Source: Acidimicrobiia bacterium (lineage in GTDB: Bacteria > Actinomycetota > Acidimicrobiia > IMCC26256 > PALSA-610). From it: a stretch of 47,550 nucleotides of DNA. The DNA lies in NCBI GenBank assembly GCA_027494135.1, contig JAOSJK010000067.1, forward strand, positions 1-47,550. Reading direction: 5' to 3'. Shown here one piece after another: positions 8,677-17,604 of the stretch. Numbering within the stretch: position 1 is the stretch's first letter; the number at the start of each line of letters is the position of its first letter. The notes under the pieces were generated by a model. That model made no database searches. It was not told the DNA's origin and saw only the letters and a list, made by a program, of their open reading frames with translations. The position numbers were made by a program, and so were the translations under genes.

Positions 8677-9736
8677 CGTCACTGTCGAAGAACTCTCCGT
8701 CCGGTTCGGGAGCACCGAGGCCGTCCGTCGGGTCACGCTCCGCGTGCCCTCAGACCGCATCACCGTGATCTTGGGTCCGAGCGGTTCCGGGAAGTCCACC
8801 CTCTTGCGCTCCGTCGCGGGTCTTGTTGAGCCGACGACCGGCACCATCCGGGTGGGTGACAGGGTCATGTTCGATGCGTCACGACGTTTGAACGTGCCGC
8901 CCGAGCAACGTCAGCTCGGGATGGTGTTCCAAAGTCACGCTCTGTGGCCGCACATGAACGTGCTCGAGAACGTCATGTTCCCACTACGGCAACGCCGTGT
9001 TGACCGCGCGGAAGCCCACGTCCGGGCGGCTCGCGTCTTGAACATGGTCGGCCTCGAAGGATCTGAGACTAGGTATCCCGGTCAGTTGTCGGGTGGAGAG
9101 TCTCAACGCGTATCGCTCGCAAGGGCGCTCGTGTACGAGCCTCTGGTTCTCCTCTTTGACGAGCCGCTTTCGAGCCTCGACGCGCCGATTCGGGCCCAGA
9201 TGAGGCGCGAGATTCGAAGCATGCAGGAGGGCCTACAGACGACCATGGTTTACGTCACCCATGACCGAGCTGAGGCTGAAGAGCTTGCCGATACCCTCGT
9301 AGTGATGCGACGCGGCGCGATTGAAGAGATCGGCCAAGCGGATCAGGTGCTCACTAGGCCAGCATCGCCGTTCACGGCTGACTTCCTGCTGGATGCAATC
9401 ATCGTGCGCGGCCGCTGTACGGAGGGGCGCGTTCGAGCCGGCTGGATCGACGCTCCGGATCCCGTTCGCCAACGGAATCACGCCCACCCACCTCTCGGTC
9501 GAGGAGGGCCTCTTCGGTATTGCTCGGACTGGGTTTGAGATGCGGACCAGCCAAGACGGGCCGGCGAAAGTCGCCGCCCGAAAGCACTCGCAGGGCTTCT
9601 TCCAGTACAGCCTCGCACTCGAGGACGGTGTCGGACCCTGGACGTCCTCTCGAACGACGAGTTCGAGGTCGGTGATCGGCTATGCCTGGCTGTCCGCGGA
9701 GAGCGGATCTTTGCACTCAGAAGGGAGCACGCGTGA
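8669..9736 (+). CDS. ABC transporter ATP-binding protein, frameshifted C-terminus
   Basis: The GTG start at 8669 has AAGGAG upstream and overlaps the permease stop. All ATPase motifs are present in one clean frame: Walker A GPSGSGKST, Q-loop LGMVFQSHALWPHM, signature LSGGESQRVSLARAL, Walker B VLLFDEPLSSLD and H-loop VTHDRAEAE. After about residue 245 a frame change occurs. The regulatory TOBE-like domain continues in other frames (STLRIPFANGITPTHLSVEE, HSQGFFQYSLALEDG, DEFEVGDRLCLAVRGER) to a TGA at 9734-9736. The domain layout matches the Fe3+/spermidine/putrescine (PotA/FbpC) class. The stop overlaps the next start (GTGA), so the operon continues. Confidence 0.92.
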
Positions 9737-10693
9737 CGCTCGTAGTGGATGGACTCAACGGCTCGAAGATCGACACCGCATATCTAGCGGAGGTGGCGGA
9801 AAGCGGGCCAACGCCGCTTGTGCTGCACGTGACGGTAAACAACCTGCGCCGAATCATTCCTGACCCAAGCTTGAGGACGCTCTTGTTGACTTGGCAGCAT
9901 GGAGGCGCTTCATTCGCAGCAACGACACCCGAGTATCGGTTATCCGGCAGAGCGACGACTGATGACGTAGGGAACGACGGCGCCATCGGTCTCATCCTCG
10001 GATATCAGAACTCCAACTTCGTCGGGGAGTCGCTCGATCTCCTCGAGGTGCTGCACGACCTTGACGTTAGGGTCATGCAGTTGACCCACAACGGAGTCAA
10101 CCAGTTCGGGTCCGGATGTGCGTCAGACAGGGATGAAGGGCTAACGGACTTGGGCCGTGAATTCGTCGAAACCTGCAACCGGATTGGCATGGCGCTTGAT
10201 TTCGCGCATACGGGCGATCGGACCACCGTTGATGCCGCTCGAGCTTCATCGCGGCCGGTCTTGATCACGCATGCGAATGCCAAGGCCGTAACGAGTCACC
10301 GGCGAAACAAGTCAGACGAGGCGCTGCGTGCCGTAGCGGAATCCGGCGGGGTCGTCGGCCTGTGCTTCTTCCCACCGCTGCTCACGAATGATGGGACGCC
10401 CACTATCAGCAACGTGCTCGACCACTTCGAGCACGTCTACAGAGTGGTCGGGGGAGGACTCGGTCGCATTCGGCAGCGACTTCATCACCAATCAGGATCA
10501 CGGAGACCGTTACTCCGCGCTGCGCCAGCAGAAGTCCATGTACGACATGGACAATCTGGTCTACCCACTCGGCGGCATCCAAGAAATGCCTCGCCTTGCC
10601 GAAGCCATTGCTTCGCGCGGATACAGCGAGCGCACAGTTGAGAAGTTCATGGGAGACAACTTTCGTCGTGCATTCCAGGAAGTCATGGGGTAG
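9733..10693 (+). CDS. M19 (renal dipeptidase)-family protein lacking the N-terminal HxD pair
   Basis: The GTG at 9733 has AGAAGGGAG upstream and overlaps the ATPase stop. Motifs follow the peptidase M19 order: IGLILGYQNSNFVGESLDLL, VRVMQLTHNGVNQFGSGC, EGLTDLGREFVETCNRIGMA, LDFAHTG, PVLITHANAKAV, SGGVVGLCFFPPLL and, after a break near 10450, DSVAFGSDFITNQDHGD and EKFMGDNFRRAFQEVMG. The metal-binding HxD that normally opens M19 proteins is replaced by VVDGLNGSKID, as in a divergent subgroup that begins DGL-x-x-S. One metal site may be altered, and the substrate may not be a dipeptide. The conserved glutamate after the first domain is not obvious. An import operon setting suggests processing of the imported compound. 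Confidence 0.8.
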
Positions 10694-10696
10694 GAG

Positions 10697-11501
10697 GTGA
10701 TGACAACGGCAACCAACGGCAACGCGCTCACGGGCAAGGTCCCAGCGGAAGCAGTCCATCAGCTTCAACGTCGTCCCAGCGAGGAGTTGCTCGGACGCCT
10801 ACGGGTGCTGACCGATCCCACAGGGACCGTCTCTGATGCCCTCGATGAATTCGGTATCCGAGGAGCTCTCTTGGCTTCCGACTTCAGGCCAACCATCGCG
10901 GATGCTTGCGTTGTTGGAGCGGCGATCACGGTTCGCAACGTCGTCCAACGAAGCGAGCCATTCGTGCTCGCGAGCCGCCGCGAATCGAGGCTGGCTGAAA
11001 TCGAAGGTCACAACCAGGCGCGGCCAAGCGACGTCCTGGTTATTCAAGGCGTCGCGGGCGTATCCAATATGGGTGGGATATCGGCGACCATTGCCTCCCG
11101 CCAAAGGCGAGCTTGGCGCAGTCGTGGACGGGGGCATTCGCGATGTTTCGCGCTCGCGGGAGCTTGGGTTTCCCGTCTGGGCGAGGGAAGTAAGCCCGAT
11201 TACGGGTAAGTGGCGAATCGAAACCGTCGAGGTCAACGGGAGCGTCGAGATCGGGGGCGTAAGGGTTTCTCCCGGGGACGTGGTCGTGGCCGATTCGACG
11301 GGCGTGTGCTTCATTCCGCTCGACGCGCTTGAAAGCGTCGTCACCCGATGCGAAGAGATCGTTGACGGGGAGCGACAGCGTCACGCCGACATTGCATCGG
11401 GGATTTCAGTCCCTGAACTGGCGAACAGAACGTACGTCTACCAGTACTCCGTTGACCGCGAACCTGAAGACACGGCTACGAGGGAGGCATCCAAACCATG
11501 A
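10697..11501 (+). CDS. RraA-family protein (HMG/CHA aldolase-like), frameshifted
   Basis: The start at 10697 follows a GGAGG three bases after the dipeptidase stop. Conserved RraA features are TDPTGTVSDALDEFGIRG, IADACVVGAAITVRNV, PSDVLVIQGVAGVSNMGG and, after a break near 11095, KGELGAVVDGGIRDVSRSRE, the G-x(20)-R-D metal/substrate motif of the aldolase superfamily. GDVVVADSTGVCFIP follows. In bacteria outside the E. coli RNase E inhibitor group these proteins are usually oxaloacetate decarboxylase or 4-hydroxy-4-methyl-2-oxoglutarate aldolase-like enzymes. The longer C-terminus (about 265 aa in total) fits the catabolic subgroup. The stop overlaps the next ATG. Confidence 0.85.
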
Positions 11502-12608
11502 GTACACGTCACCGGAACGTCGCGCCGCTAGCTCTTGCGACATCGATCGCACTGATCCTCGCCGCATGCGGAGGGGGACAAGCGTCACCGTCTGCCACGA
11601 GCGCCGGCCCGTCGCCGGTCGGAAGTCCACCCGCTGAAGCGACGGAATCTCCCCGGCAGGACGTGACCGGGGATCTCACGTTCTACACGTTCTTTGTCAC
11701 GAGCGAGGCCGAGGCGTTGGTTGAAGCCTTCTCGGCCCAGTATCCCGACGTGAACGTAATTCTCTACCGCGAAGGCGGGCCGACGATCAACGAGCGTTTC
11801 CGCGCCGAACAGGACGCTGGCCAGTACATCGCGGACGTGATCAGCATGGACGGGCCGCTGATGGAAGCGCTGAGCCAGGACGGGTACCTGATGGAGTGGG
11901 TGCCCGACGTCGCAGCTGGCATGCCGGAGTCGCAACGCTCCGACAGCTATGTCGGAGTAAAGCAAACGATCAACGGGATCATGATCAACGGCGACGTGCT
12001 GCCGGACGAGACCACTTGGCCGGCCGATTGACTGACTTCGCCGACCCGCGGCCTGAATGGCAGGGCAAGATCTGCCTCGGCGATGCTCGTGGTCTTTCAC
12101 ACTCTTACACCACTCTCTTTGGCCTCTACTCGGTGTTGGGTGAAGAGCAGACGCGCGCCATCTACGAGGGCGTCGGGGAAACGACGCCCACCCTGTACAC
12201 AGGTGCACCACAGGCCGTTGAGTGGATCACCACGGGCAGGTGCGGAATCCTCTTCCAGATTCCCTTCCTGAACTATGGCACGGCTACCGAAGGGGGTGCG
12301 CCTGTCGAGTGGGTGACACCGACAAGCGGCATGATCCCCAACACTTCCATGATTGGGGTGTCCGCTCAGATTCGTCAGCGAGGCGGCCGCCAAGGCATTC
12401 GTTGAATTCTTGCTGTCGCCGCCGTCAGGGCGCGTTCGCATCGCACGGATCTACACCGCTCGGACCGAACCCGCCGACCGATTGGTGGCCGGCCGAACTC
12501 GGAGAGTTCAGTCCCGAAATGATTGTCGGGTACTCCGAGCTGGAAGCCGAGGAGCATCGGGGCGAGCTCATTGAGCTCTGGCTTGATGCGCTTCAGCTAG
12601 CCGATTAG
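11498..12608 (+). CDS. Extracellular solute-binding lipoprotein (family 1 / Fe3+-type), frameshifted
   Basis: The ATG overlaps the RraA stop. A lipoprotein signal peptide with lipobox LILAAC (Cys near residue 26) is followed by a Ser/Pro/Ala-rich linker. The mature domain begins GDLTFYTFFVTSEAEALVEA, then FSAQYPDVNVILYREGGPTI and ADVISMDGPLMEALSQDGYL, characteristic of class II binding proteins partnered with AfuB-like permeases. Breaks near 12028, 12370 and 12475 lead through EWQGKICLGDARGLSHSYTT, EEQTRAIYEGVGETTPTLYT and the C-terminal ELIELWLDALQLAD. It delivers substrate to the permease at 6919-8676. Binding-protein genes normally precede the permease, so the last-gene position is slightly unusual. 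Confidence 0.88.
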
Positions 12609-12612
12609 CGAC

Positions 12613-12644
12613 GAGGGCGGCCGCGGCGCGCCGCGGCCGCCCTC
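12613..12644 (+). terminator. 32-bp perfect palindrome, operon-end hairpin
   Basis: Positions 12613-12644 are identical to their own reverse complement (GAGGGCGGCCGCGGCG and its mirror), giving a very stable GC hairpin 5 nt after the binding-protein stop codon. No T tract follows. It probably terminates or protects the 3' end of the 6.1-12.6 kb operon. Confidence 0.6.
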
Positions 12645-12670
12645 ACGGAAGCTACGGGGAGTATTGGCGC

Positions 12671-13564
12671 ATGGCTACAGCGCCCCCTTAGCGGGCTGCA
12701 GTTTCACTACTACGACGACGACTTTTCGGATCCCCGGAAGCCGACATCGCCAATCCTGATGATTCACGGATTCGCCCGAAATGGAGGCTTCTGGCGCGCC
12801 TGGGTCCCGTACCGGCGCGAAACCACCGAGTAATTCGCATCGACCAGCGCGGTTGTGGCCGCAGTGCCGACCCCGGTCCCGGATACCAGTACCAGATCGA
12901 TGATCTCGCCGGCGATGCAGTCGCCCTCCTCGATGTCTTGGGCATCGACCGGATCTCGCTTATCGGGGAGTCGAGCGGAGGTGTGATTTCCGCGTGGATA
13001 GCGGCGCACTACCCTCACCGCGTTTCGACCTTGATTCTCGTTTCTACGCCTCTTCGACTCAAGGGACACAACAACGAAGTGAAGAGCGCCGGCTACTCAG
13101 GCGCCCAACAGGCCATTGCGGCGTTAGGAATGAAGGAGTACTGGCTACAGTCGCGAGGTAGGGGAGGTCAGTTGACGGGCGATCGATCTCGAGACGAGTA
13201 CTTCGCCAGCCTCTTCGCCATGACACCTCCGCACATCGGCCAAGCGTTCTGGGAGCTGATCAACGCCTCCGGCGTCGACATTGAACCACTCCTGCCGAAG
13301 ATCGCTGCCCGGACTCTGTTGCTCTCACCCGGCGCCAGCTTCGGGACGACCGAAGCCGATCAGCAGAAAATTGTCGATTTGGTCCCGAACGCGAAGCGGA
13401 TCCGCTTCCCCGATCTCACTCATGAGATGTACTACGTCGCTCCTGATCGGCTAGCGCCTGAGGTGGCCGCGTTCCTCGACTCCCGAGTGACTGATCCCTC
13501 GATGAGTGTCTCGGAGCACGGCTCATCCCTCGCCGCGCCTCGTTCGGAAGACCACGACAGTTGA
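12671..13564 (+). CDS. Alpha/beta hydrolase, frameshifted
   Basis: The ATG at 12671 has GGGGAG at suitable distance, but a one-base break follows within ten codons and another near 12820. Family motifs: PILMIHGFARNGGFWRAWVP (oxyanion HG), VIRIDQRGCGRSADPGPG, DVLGIDRISLIGESSGGVIS (nucleophile elbow G-E-S-S-G), ARTLLLSPGASFG, and DLTHEMYYVAPDRLAPEVAA, which supplies the catalytic His. The nucleophile and His are intact. The acid residue probably lies near the GTTEADQQ segment. It resembles 3-oxoadipate enol-lactonase or ring-cleavage-product hydrolases, which suits a catabolic operon. The substrate is unknown. It follows the strong hairpin at 12613 and may have its own promoter. Confidence 0.82.
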
Positions 13565-13662
13565 GCAGCCGGTCTGACGCGACAGTCTCGTCCCATCGAC
13601 CGTCGAGCGCTCAAGGCGGGGAGGGGCGACGGCCCAGCTGAAATCGGCAAGGCTGCCACGCG

Positions 13663-14168
13663 ATGGCTTTGGCTCGGCGCAGGAGACTGGTCATCGGCGG
13701 CCTGCTCGCCAGCGAGGTCCTCGTGGATCACGGAAGCACGGAACCGGGCCTTCGTCCGGATGGCCTGCTCCTGGTGAACGGGCTGGCCGCTCGAACCGAG
13801 TACCACCGCGGCGATCTGGTCGTCTTCGAGTCGCCGTGGGGCGGAGGGCCGCCATTGGTGAAACGGATAATCGCTCTTCCCGCCGACTTCATCGCGATTC
13901 GTGACGGCGCAGTATTTCATAGCGGTCGACGCATATCTGAACCCTTACCTCGACGGGCAGGGGCAAGACGCAGTCGTCGGACCAAGCAACGATCCGTGTG
14001 CCGCCCGGACACATCTTTGTGCTCGGCGATCACCACAGCGAATCTCGCGATTTCCGCGCCTTCGGGCCCATTCCCGCCAGCTTGTCGTCCGGCGAGGTCC
14101 TCCAGACTCTGACGGACCGCGCCCCTGGCACAGTCCATGTGGACCTCAGGCCGGAGATGACCGCATAG
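13663..14168 (+). CDS. Signal peptidase I-like (S26), frameshifted
   Basis: The product starts MALARRRRLVIGGLLASEVL, a short basic-plus-hydrophobic segment. STEPGLRPDGLLLVNGL follows in place of the usual S-M-E-P-T-L, so the catalytic Ser is kept. The RGDLVVFESP and PLVKRIIALPAD segments carry the catalytic Lys. After breaks near 13930 and 13985 the box E motif appears as HIFVLGDHHSESRDFRAFGP and the gene ends ...VHVDLRPEMTA at TAG 14166-14168. At about 168 residues it is compact, with one weak membrane segment. It may be a dedicated peptidase for the conjugation-like module just downstream, or a housekeeping paralogue. Confidence 0.7.
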
Positions 14169-14291
14169 TAAGAACTCGAGGGAGTGGCGGGCAGAAGGGT
14201 TTGAAGGCCTACGCGGGTAGCCGTCGCGGGAGGTCGAGGTCGCAGGACGCGGGCAGTGGTCGGTCCTCCCACGGCCTACACGAAATGAGGG

Positions 14292-14367
14292 TTTGGTGTA
14301 CGCGGGCGCAGACAGCGACCTGCTGACTTGGTAGAAGCGTGAACGGGCAGTCCACAAGTACACCAAA
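14292..14367. repeat. 10-bp inverted repeat upstream of the conjugation module
   Basis: TTTGGTGTAC (14292-14301) and GTACACCAAA (14358-14367) form a perfect inverted repeat 56 nt apart in a locally AT-richer stretch before the VirB4-like genes. It could be a dyad operator or the edge of an insertion. A third copy at 5122-5131 weakens any specific reading. Confidence 0.3.
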
Positions 14368-14419
14368 CAATACACATAAAGAGGTTGAGCCTTCCCGACG
14401 GTGAGCGTATGGTCGGCAC

Positions 14420-15016
14420 GTGCTGTCTCTGCGCCTCCCAAGTCGGCCCCTTCGAGACAAACCTCGTGAAGACGCGCCGCTCAACTCGGACGAGGCAGCG
14501 GCGCGGTCCGCCTGGCCGATGGCCGTGCTCGATGATCAGACCTTTCGAGTTCGCGACCGATTGTGCGGCGGCCTCGAGCTTGCGCCGCTGAACCTCGAGC
14601 TCATGGCCGAGGCCCAGCGGGAAGCGACGCTCGAGAACCTCGCGGCGCTGTACGATGCGATCCCGGGATCCTTCCAGCTGCTCTCGGTGCCGACGGGCCG
14701 ACGGCCTGTCGAGCACCTCGAAGCGATCCGGCCCGCGGTCGATGCGCTCGGCGAGCGCGTCTTCCGACCCTACGCCGCCAACTACCACGAGATCTCGAGC
14801 TCCCCGTCCGGGCCGTCGCGGCGGACGGTACTGCTCGTCGCCGCAGTGGCCCGGCCCGAGCTCGCGCGGACGCTCGACCTCGTGCGACGCGTTGCCGAGG
14901 AGCGGGGATTGGCGGTCCGATCGCTCGATGGGCCGGGGATCTCGACCCTGTGGTCCGACCTCGCCCGAGCTGGCGTGGGATACACGATCCGGACGGGATA
15001 TGCCGAGGGGGCCTGA
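14420..15016 (+). CDS. VirB4/TraC-like N-terminal protein (separately encoded)
   Basis: The GTG start at 14420 gives 198 residues in one clean frame. The sequence MAVLDDQTFRVRDRLCGGLE, LAPLNLELMAEAQREATLEN, LYDAIPGSFQLLSVPTGRRP and YHEISSSPSGPSRRTVLLVA is the pattern seen at the N-terminus of VirB4/TrsE-type T4SS ATPases (the part that inserts in the channel base). A TGA at 15014-15016 separates it from the ATPase-containing gene that starts 3 bases later, so the VirB4 protein appears to be split into two coupled polypeptides. A sequencing error at the stop is the alternative. No P-loop is present in this part. Confidence 0.6.
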   Translation: MLSLRLPSRPLRDKPREDAPLNSDEAAARSAWPMAVLDDQTFRVRDRLCGGLELAPLNLELMAEAQREATLENLAALYDAIPGSFQLLSVPTGRRPVEHLEAIRPAVDALGERVFRPYAANYHEISSSPSGPSRRTVLLVAAVARPELARTLDLVRRVAEERGLAVRSLDGPGISTLWSDLARAGVGYTIRTGYAEGA

Positions 15017-15019
15017 TCT

Positions 15020-16655
15020 TGTGACCGCTCTCCACCTGCGGCGCCGCTGGCCCGCCCGGGTCACGCCCGGCTGGCTCGCCGCCCTGCTGTCGGTCGACGG
15101 GCTTGCGGCCGCGTCGATGCGAGTGCGGCCGCTACCAAGAGCCGAGGCGATGGCGTTCATGACGACGCGCCTCCGGGTCGCTCGAGCCAGCGATCGCCGG
15201 CGACCGAGAGGGGCGACGTGAGCGACGTCGAACGAGAGCGTCTTGACGCGACCGCGGTCGCCGCTCGACGCTCCTCGCCGCCGGCGCGGGACGCGTCTAT
15301 TTCGTCGACACCGTCCTTCTCCTCGAAGGGCTGGACCGGGAGATCTTGGCCGAGCGGCTCGACACACTGCGGCTGGAGGCCCGGAGCCACGGCGTGGAAA
15401 TCGAGGTGGCGACCCTTCGGATCGGCGAGGCATGGGCGTCGGTGCTGCCGGGAGGCGCTGCGCGACCAGTCTGCGAGCGTAACCTCGACAGCGGCAGCCT
15501 CGCTGCCTCGCTCCTGCACTCGGCCTCGACCTGTACGAGCCGGTGGGCCACCTCTACGGGCGGGCGCGGGCGACCGGTGCGCCGATCGTCCTCGATCGGT
15601 TCGCCCACGAGAGCCACAACGCGATCGTTCTCGGCCAGACGGGCAAGGGCAAGACCATGTTCACCGGCGCCGAGATGGCGCGCTGCTTCATGCGTGGAAT
15701 CCGCGTCTCCGGCGTCGACCCGCTCGGCGACTATCGCCGGCTCGTCAAGGCGCTTGGTGGCAGGTATGTCGAGCTCGGTGGTGGCAACGGCATCAACCCC
15801 TTCGCCCTTGGCGCCACGAGGACCGAGGCAGCGTTCGTCGGCAAGCTCACGCTGGTGGGGCGGCTGGTCGTGGCGATGGCCGGCGGCCTATCACGAGACG
15901 AGCGGCCTGCGCTCGACCGGGCCCTTCGGTCGACGTACGACGCGGCCGGGATCGGGCCCGACCCCTCGACCCACGATCGCCGCCCGCCGAGCCTCGCCGG
16001 CCTCGTCGAGCAGCTCGCCATACTCCGCGGTGGCCAGGTGCTCGCGCAGCGCCTCGAGCGCTGGGCGACGGGATCGCTCGCCTCGATCTTCACCGCCGAC
16101 GAGCCCCTGCCGGTGGACGCCCGGCTGCTGCTTGTCGGGCTAGATGCGATCGGCGACCCTGATGTCCGGGCCGTCGCCCAGCTCGCCGCCCTGTCCGTGT
16201 TGTGGGACGCGATCCGGCGCGACAAGGAGCGCAAGCTCGTCGTCGTCGACGAGGCCTGGAAGGTAATGCGCCAGCCGTCGGGTGCCGAGTTCGTGGAAGA
16301 GCTCGCTCGCTCGGCGCGCCACTACCACGCCGGGCTCCAGCTCTCGACGCAGGACATCGCCGAGTTCCTCCGCTCCGACTTCGGCGAGGCGATCGTCAAG
16401 CAGTGCGACATCCGCGTCCTGCTAGGCCAGACGCCCGAGGGCGTCGACGTCCTCGGCCGCTACTTCGACCTGACCACCGCCGAGCGGCGCTCGCTCCTTC
16501 ACGCCCGGCCCGGCGAGGGCCTGCTCTTTGTCGGTCAGAGCCACGTCGCGTTCGAGGCCAAGGTCTCCAAGCGCGAGTATGAGTGGCTGACGACCCGTCC
16601 TGCCGATCTCCTCGGCCAGTCCCGCTCGAGGTACGACGCTCCGAACAGCTCGTGA
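15020..16655 (+). CDS. VirB4-family conjugal transfer ATPase
   Basis: The GTG at 15020 begins VTALHLRRRWPARVTPGWLA, typical of the mid-region of VirB4 proteins. After several breaks (near 15215, 15265, 15460 and 15530) the last 370 residues are frame-clean. They carry VGHLYGRARATGAPIVLDRF, Walker A LGQTGKGKTMF, VSGVDPLGDYRRLVKALGG, NGINPFALGA, Walker B KLVVVDEAWKVM, and RHYHAGLQLSTQDIAEFL with the motif III Gln. These energise a type IV secretion channel, usually for DNA transfer. It overlaps the next gene by GTGA. Together with the peptidoglycan hydrolase and TraG-like ATPase downstream it defines a T4SS core. No VirB6/B8/B9-like genes are visible. Confidence 0.88.
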
Positions 16656-17592
16656 GGTTGGCCGCGGTTGGCTGCGCGGCTTCAGGCTGCGCGGTGCCCC
16701 TCGTCTGCATCGTCATCCTGTTCGGCGCGGTTGGGATCCTCAGCGGCCGCTGGGCGGCGCTCGCGGCGCCCGACCTGCCCGACGCACCCCCGGCGGTCGC
16801 CGACATCCCGGTCGCGTACCTCGCGCTGTACCGCGCTGCGGGGGCCCGGTTCGGGATTGACTGGCCGGTCCTCGCGGCGGTCGGGAAGGTCGAGACGAAC
16901 CACGGCCGGACAGGCTCCGACTCAGAGCCAAACCGAGCCGGGGCTCGCGGGCCGATGCAGTTCCTCGAGCCGACGTTCGCCCATGCGGCGGAGCTCGCCA
17001 AGCTCGACGACGCCGACATCTGCGACCCGGCCGACGCGATCCCGGCCGCCGCCGCGTACCTCAAGTCGAACGGGGCGCCCGACGACTGGCAGCGTGCCCT
17101 CTACCGCTATAACTCGGTCGACTGGTACCCCCGCTCGTCATGGGCTGGGCCGAGCGCTACGGCTACGGCGCCCGTGTCGTCTGGGCCGGTCGACGGCGGC
17201 CGGATCAGTCAGGGGTTCGGGCCGACGTCCTTCGCCCTCGAGCCGGCCGGCTGCTTCGAGGGCAGGTGCTATCCGCACTTCCACGACGGCATCGACATTG
17301 CGGCGCCGCTCGGCACGCCGGTCCTCACGATCGCGGCGGGTCGCGTGACGATCGCCGGCCGCGTCAGTGACGGTGCGGTCATCGTCGAGGTGGAGCACTC
17401 GCCCGGCCTCGTCTCGCGCTACGCCACCTGAAGCCCGAGCTCCGCGTCCGGCTCGGCCAGTCGGTCTCCGCCGGCAGTGTCTTGGGCTCGATCGGCCTGA
17501 CCGGGCTGACGACCGGGCCGCACCTGCACTTCGAGATCTACGCCTCGGGTAGGCCCGTCGACCCGCTGCTCGTCCTGCCGCCTCGGTCATGA
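16652..17592 (+). CDS. Bifunctional peptidoglycan hydrolase: lytic transglycosylase plus M23 endopeptidase
   Basis: The GTG at 16652 overlaps the VirB4 stop. A transmembrane anchor (AVPLVCIVILFGAVGIL) is followed by an SLT-like transglycosylase with AAVGKVETNHGR (catalytic Glu), RGPMQFLEPTFA and YNSVDWYP. A C-terminal M23 domain follows with HFHDGIDIAAPLGTPVLTIA (H-x3-D) and, after a break near 17430, GSIGLTGLTTGPHLHFEIY (HxH). Both active sites are intact. This architecture is the VirB1/TcpG-like cell-wall opener of conjugation systems, exposed outside the membrane. The stop at 17590-17592 sits 12 bases before the next GTG. Confidence 0.88.
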
Positions 17593-17604
17593 AGGGGTCG
17601 CGTC

